In this document: piece by piece, positions 60,901 through 64,000 of the stretch
Layout: each line of letters begins with the position of its first letter
How positions within the stretch are numbered: position 1 is the stretch's first letter
Assembly: GCA_949710005.1 (NCBI GenBank)
Contig: OX453273.1
Span: 4,967,706-5,031,705, forward strand
Direction: 5' to 3'
Origin: Ricordea florida
Lineage: Eukaryota; Cnidaria; Anthozoa; Corallimorpharia; Ricordeidae
DNA length: 64,000 nucleotides
Program-made: the position numbers and the translations under genes
Notes under the pieces: model-generated
Databases searched by the model: none
Told to the model about the DNA's origin: nothing
The model's input: the letters and a program-made list of their open reading frames with translations, nothing else

Positions 60901-63900
60901 CGTCAGGTGGTGGTATTTATGTCTCTGTCAAAATATGTGGCTGGTTTCTTAAGCCATAATGTTATTGGCTGCTTTTACGTAAGGCAATGGGGATATTGGC
61001 TGTCAAGACTCAGTTCTTATTATTAAGTTTTTGTAGTGACATTAATTAGTTAAGATACTTGTGGTATTTGTTTACTGATATTAATTAGAAAGAAACTACA
61101 AGTATTAGCAAAAATATACATTACTACACTGTACTTATCTGCATTTGCTTTGTCAACATCGTCTTGTGTGTCCACATCAAGCAGTGTGTCGACGTCGTCA
61201 ACAAGCACTTCATCAACGTCGAGTTCTTCAAGGTACTTTAATATATCATTGCTATTTGGACGTTGTATTCAAGTCACTGGATATTTTGGGTTTTTTTTTA
61301 TCAAACATAACATTAAGCTGATTGCAAATACTTAGTTATTGAACGTGGATTTTTTAGAACTGACATTGCTTGTGTGAGTGTATGGAGACCAAAAACTTAG
61401 GAAGACGACTAAAAGCTACAAATGTTCTAGGGTAGATTAAAAGAGTTCAAAAGACAACTTTGATTAAACTATTAAGTAGCTCTCACAACTTTTTATATCC
61501 GAGGTTAAGAATCATATAACTGAGGCCTAAACATCAAAACAAAAGAAAATATTTCAAGTCTACAAAAGGAAAGCTGCGGCATTCATAGCTGAAAACAAAC
61601 AAAAACCATTTTAGAGCATTGTGTGATATCCCATATAGACCATTAGCGTGAGGTGACTCAACTGATGAACTGTCTTGAGCTAATAAGACAACTTAAGGTT
61701 TTCGTTGCAGCCAGGATTCAAAAAATGTACTAAATTGAAGCACGCTTTGAAAGTCGTTTCACCTTAAAATAATACTGCTTACCTGCATTTCCTCTTTAAC
61801 CATCATAATGTGAATATATTCTTGTGTGTCCACATCCAGCAGTGCTTCAACGTCATCAAGTGTATCGACATCGTCAAGTGTGTCGACATCAAGCAGTGCA
61901 TCTACATCATCAAGTGTGTCAACATCGTCTAGTGTGTCTACATCAAGCAGTGTATCGACGTCATCAAGTTATTCAAGGTACCACAAAATAACCCTGCTAG
62001 GTGCTTAGCCATATGTCGTCAGACACAACTACCTTATGCACTTTTAAACGAAAGACATCTAAGTTGCTTGATTTGAGCTATCGACCATAGATTTGTTGTA
62101 TCTATATTTCCATTGTCCGGGAGTTGGTACATCTATAATAATGTGTTGTTCATGTTGACTATGGTTTTGAAAAGTTAAGCAAATGTGGTTTTAAGAATAT
62201 ATTGGTTCCCAAACGACAACTGGTACTATTTATTAATCTGTCAGACTATGTGATTGGTCGTTAAAGCCATAATGTTATTAACTCCTTTTACCTAAAGAAA
62301 TGGTGTTATTATTCAGTTTTTGTAATACATCAGTTAGTTAGGATACATCTTGTATGTGGTTATTAAGATAAAATAGGCGGAAACCACAAGTACTTATTTG
62401 CATTTGCTTTGTCAACATCGTCTAGTGTGTCCACATCAAGCAGTGTGTCGACGTCATCAAGTGTGTCAACCTCGTCTAGTATGTCGACATCAAGCAGTGC
62501 ATCTACGTCATCAAGTGCATCCACGTCGTCTAGCGTGTCGACATCAAGCAGTGCATCGACGTCATCAAGTGTGTCAAGCTCGTCTAGTGTGTCCACATCA
62601 AGCAGTGCATCTACGTCATCAAGTGCATCCACATCGTCTAGCGTGTCGACATCAAGCAGTGCATCGACGTCATCAAGTGTGTCAACATCGTCTAGTGTGT
62701 CCACATCAAGCAGTGTATCAACGTCATCAAGTTATTCAAGGTAACACAACATAATACTGCTAGCTCCTTTGGCTATGTTTTTGTTTATCACTACCTATCG
62801 CACTTTTAAAAGAAACAATTTATAGGTGTCGGTCAATAGAGTTATGGAACATAGTCATTTTGCAATCAAATTTTGATATCCAACGGCTTGGTAGTTGTGT
62901 AATGTTGTAATAATTTTGACAACTTGAGTAGATTTCGTCACAAGAGTTTGCGAGTTTTGTACCGTCAGGTGGTGGTACTTATGTCTCTGTCAAAATATGT
63001 GGCTGGTTTCTTAAGCCATAATGTTATTGGCTTCTTTTACGTAAGGCAATGGGGATATTGGCTGTCAAGACTCAGTTCTTATTATTAAGTTTTTGTAGTG
63101 ACATTAATTAGTTAAGATACTTGTGGTATTTGTTTACTGATATTAATTAGAAAGAAACTACAAGTATTAGCAAAAATATACATTACTACACTGTACTTAT
63201 CTGCATTTGCTTTGTCAACATCGTCTTGTGTGTCCACATCAAGCAGTGTGTCGACGTCGTCAACAAGCACTTCATCAACGTCGAGTTCTTCAAGGTACTT
63301 TAATATACCATTGCTATTTGGACGTTGTATTCAAGTCACTGGATATTTTGGGTTTTTTTTTTATCAAACATAACATCAAGCTGATTGCAAATACTTAGTT
63401 ATTGAATGTGGACTATTTAGAACATTGCTTGTGTGAGTGTATGGAGACCAAAAACTTAGGAAGACGACTAAAAGCTACAAATGTTCTAGGGTAGATTAAA
63501 AGAGTTCAAAAGACAACTTTGATTAAACTATTAAGTAGCTCTCACAACTTTTTATATCCGAGGTTAAGAATCATATAACTGAGGCCTAAACATCAAAACA
63601 AAAGAAAGTATTTCAAGTCTACAAAAGGAAAGCTGCGGCATTCATAGCTGAAAACAAACAAAAACCATTTTAGAGCATTGTGTGATATCCCATATAGACC
63701 ATTAGCGTGAGGTGACTCAACTGATGAACTGTCTTGAGCTAATAAGACAACTTAAGGTTTTCGTTGCAGCCAGGATTCAAAAAATGTACTAAATTGAAGC
63801 ACGCTTTGAAAGTCGTTTCACCTTAAAATAATACTGCTTACCTGCATTTCCTCTTTAACCATCATAATGTGAATATATTCTTGTGTGTCCACATCCAGCA

Positions 63901-64000
63901 GTGCTTCAACGTCATCAAGTGTATCGACATCGTCAAGTGTGTCGACATCAAGCAGTGCATCTACATCATCAAGTGTGTCAACATCGTCTAGTGTGTCTAC
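57837..64000 (+). CDS. 5' part of a downstream copy of the Ser/Thr-rich repeat gene (runs off the window)
   Basis: Repeats the start of the gene at 8570 with an offset of 49267 bp: signal-peptide exon 57837-57916, exon 2 58431-58529, exon 3 58692-59054, C 59781-59915, A 60364-60678, B 61185-61232, C 61843-61977, A 62426-62740, B 63247-63294 and C from 63902, cut by the window end. Splice sites and phases are the same. The only difference noticed in the first three exons is a silent TCG to TCA serine change near 58980. After about 60.9 kb the copy stops matching 11.6 kb and instead resembles the units at 31561 and 35566, so the two gene copies have different array interiors. Confidence 0.58.
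58431..58529 (+). CDS. Exon 2, Ser/Thr/Arg-rich linker (second copy)
   Basis: Identical to 9164-9262, with TTTCAG acceptor and GTGAGC donor intact, phase 2 to phase 2. Confidence 0.63.
58692..59054 (+). CDS. Exon 3, divergent Ser/Thr exon (second copy)
   Basis: As 9425-9787, with one silent G to A change in a TCG serine codon near 58980. The same tandem acceptor and the three 54-bp repeats are present. Confidence 0.63.
59781..59915 (+). CDS. First C exon of the downstream gene copy
   Basis: Counterpart of 10514-10648, including its AGT variant and the AT-rich lead-in. Confidence 0.63.
60364..62425 (+). repeat. Array unit 28 (2062 bp): exons A, B, C
   Basis: A 60364-60678 (same Arg as unit 5), B 61185-61232, C 61843-61977. 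Left of about 60.9 kb it matches unit 5. To the right it carries the GAACGTGGATTTTTTAG mark of units 15 and 17, so an exchange point lies inside the A-to-B intron. Confidence 0.85.
62426..64000 (+). repeat. Array unit 29, truncated by window end
   Basis: A 62426-62740, B 63247-63294, C from 63902 to beyond the window. A GTG to ATG change near 62480 puts a Met in the repeat. GGCTTCTTTTACG is shared with unit 23. Confidence 0.83.

Noticed and set aside
471..64000. CRISPR-like or bacterial repeat array
   Set aside because: The repeats are contiguous codon repeats and kilobase units with introns, without unique spacers of constant size or cas genes.

Overview
The window looks like nuclear DNA of an animal, probably a marine invertebrate. 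It is AT-rich, has GT-AG introns, TA/TG/TCTA microsatellites and remnants of non-autonomous transposons, and shows no bacterial-style operons. A cnidarian is a guess from the look of the dispersed elements, not a demonstrated identification. No tRNA, rRNA, CRISPR or transposase gene is visible.

Almost everything here is one kind of locus: a tandem array of a unit of about 2058 bp (1950 bp in a short form). Each unit carries three plus-strand exons, A (315, 207 or 423 nt), B (48 nt) and C (135 nt), separated by introns of about 505, 607 and 449 bp. All three exons encode Ser/Thr-rich 6-residue repeats of the type STSSSV/STSSSA. Every exon begins with the third base of a serine codon and ends with the first two bases (AG) of the next codon. 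All are therefore symmetric phase-2 exons and can be duplicated, lost or skipped without a frameshift.

Layout: 1-7952 is the 3' part of one array (three full A-B-C units, a fourth enlarged A exon, an inserted foldback-type element and a shrunken exon A'). At 8570 a new gene seems to start with a short signal-peptide exon. A unique Ser/Thr/Arg exon (9164-9262) and a divergent Ser/Thr exon (9425-9787) follow. Then come one C exon, 22 A-B-C units (11097-55810), a last A exon, the same inserted element and the same A' exon, ending at 57122. At 57837 the same start repeats and runs off the window at 64000. The block around the gene start (about 4.3-11.6 kb) recurs at about 53.5-60.8 kb, 49.27 kb downstream, nearly base for base. 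The window therefore shows one complete copy, or nearly so, of a tandemly duplicated 49-kb gene, flanked by the end of the previous copy and the start of the next.

The central gene model has 72 visible exons. Summed, they give about 3825 codons of a secreted, overwhelmingly Ser/Thr-rich protein, best described as mucin-like or a heavily O-glycosylatable filament. No terminal exon, stop codon in a confident last exon or polyadenylation site was found, so the 3' end is unresolved. Periodicities are nested: 18 bp, 54 bp, 108 bp, about 2058 bp, a 4005-bp long/short dimer and 49.27 kb. This points to repeated unequal exchange and gene conversion acting on introns and exons alike.
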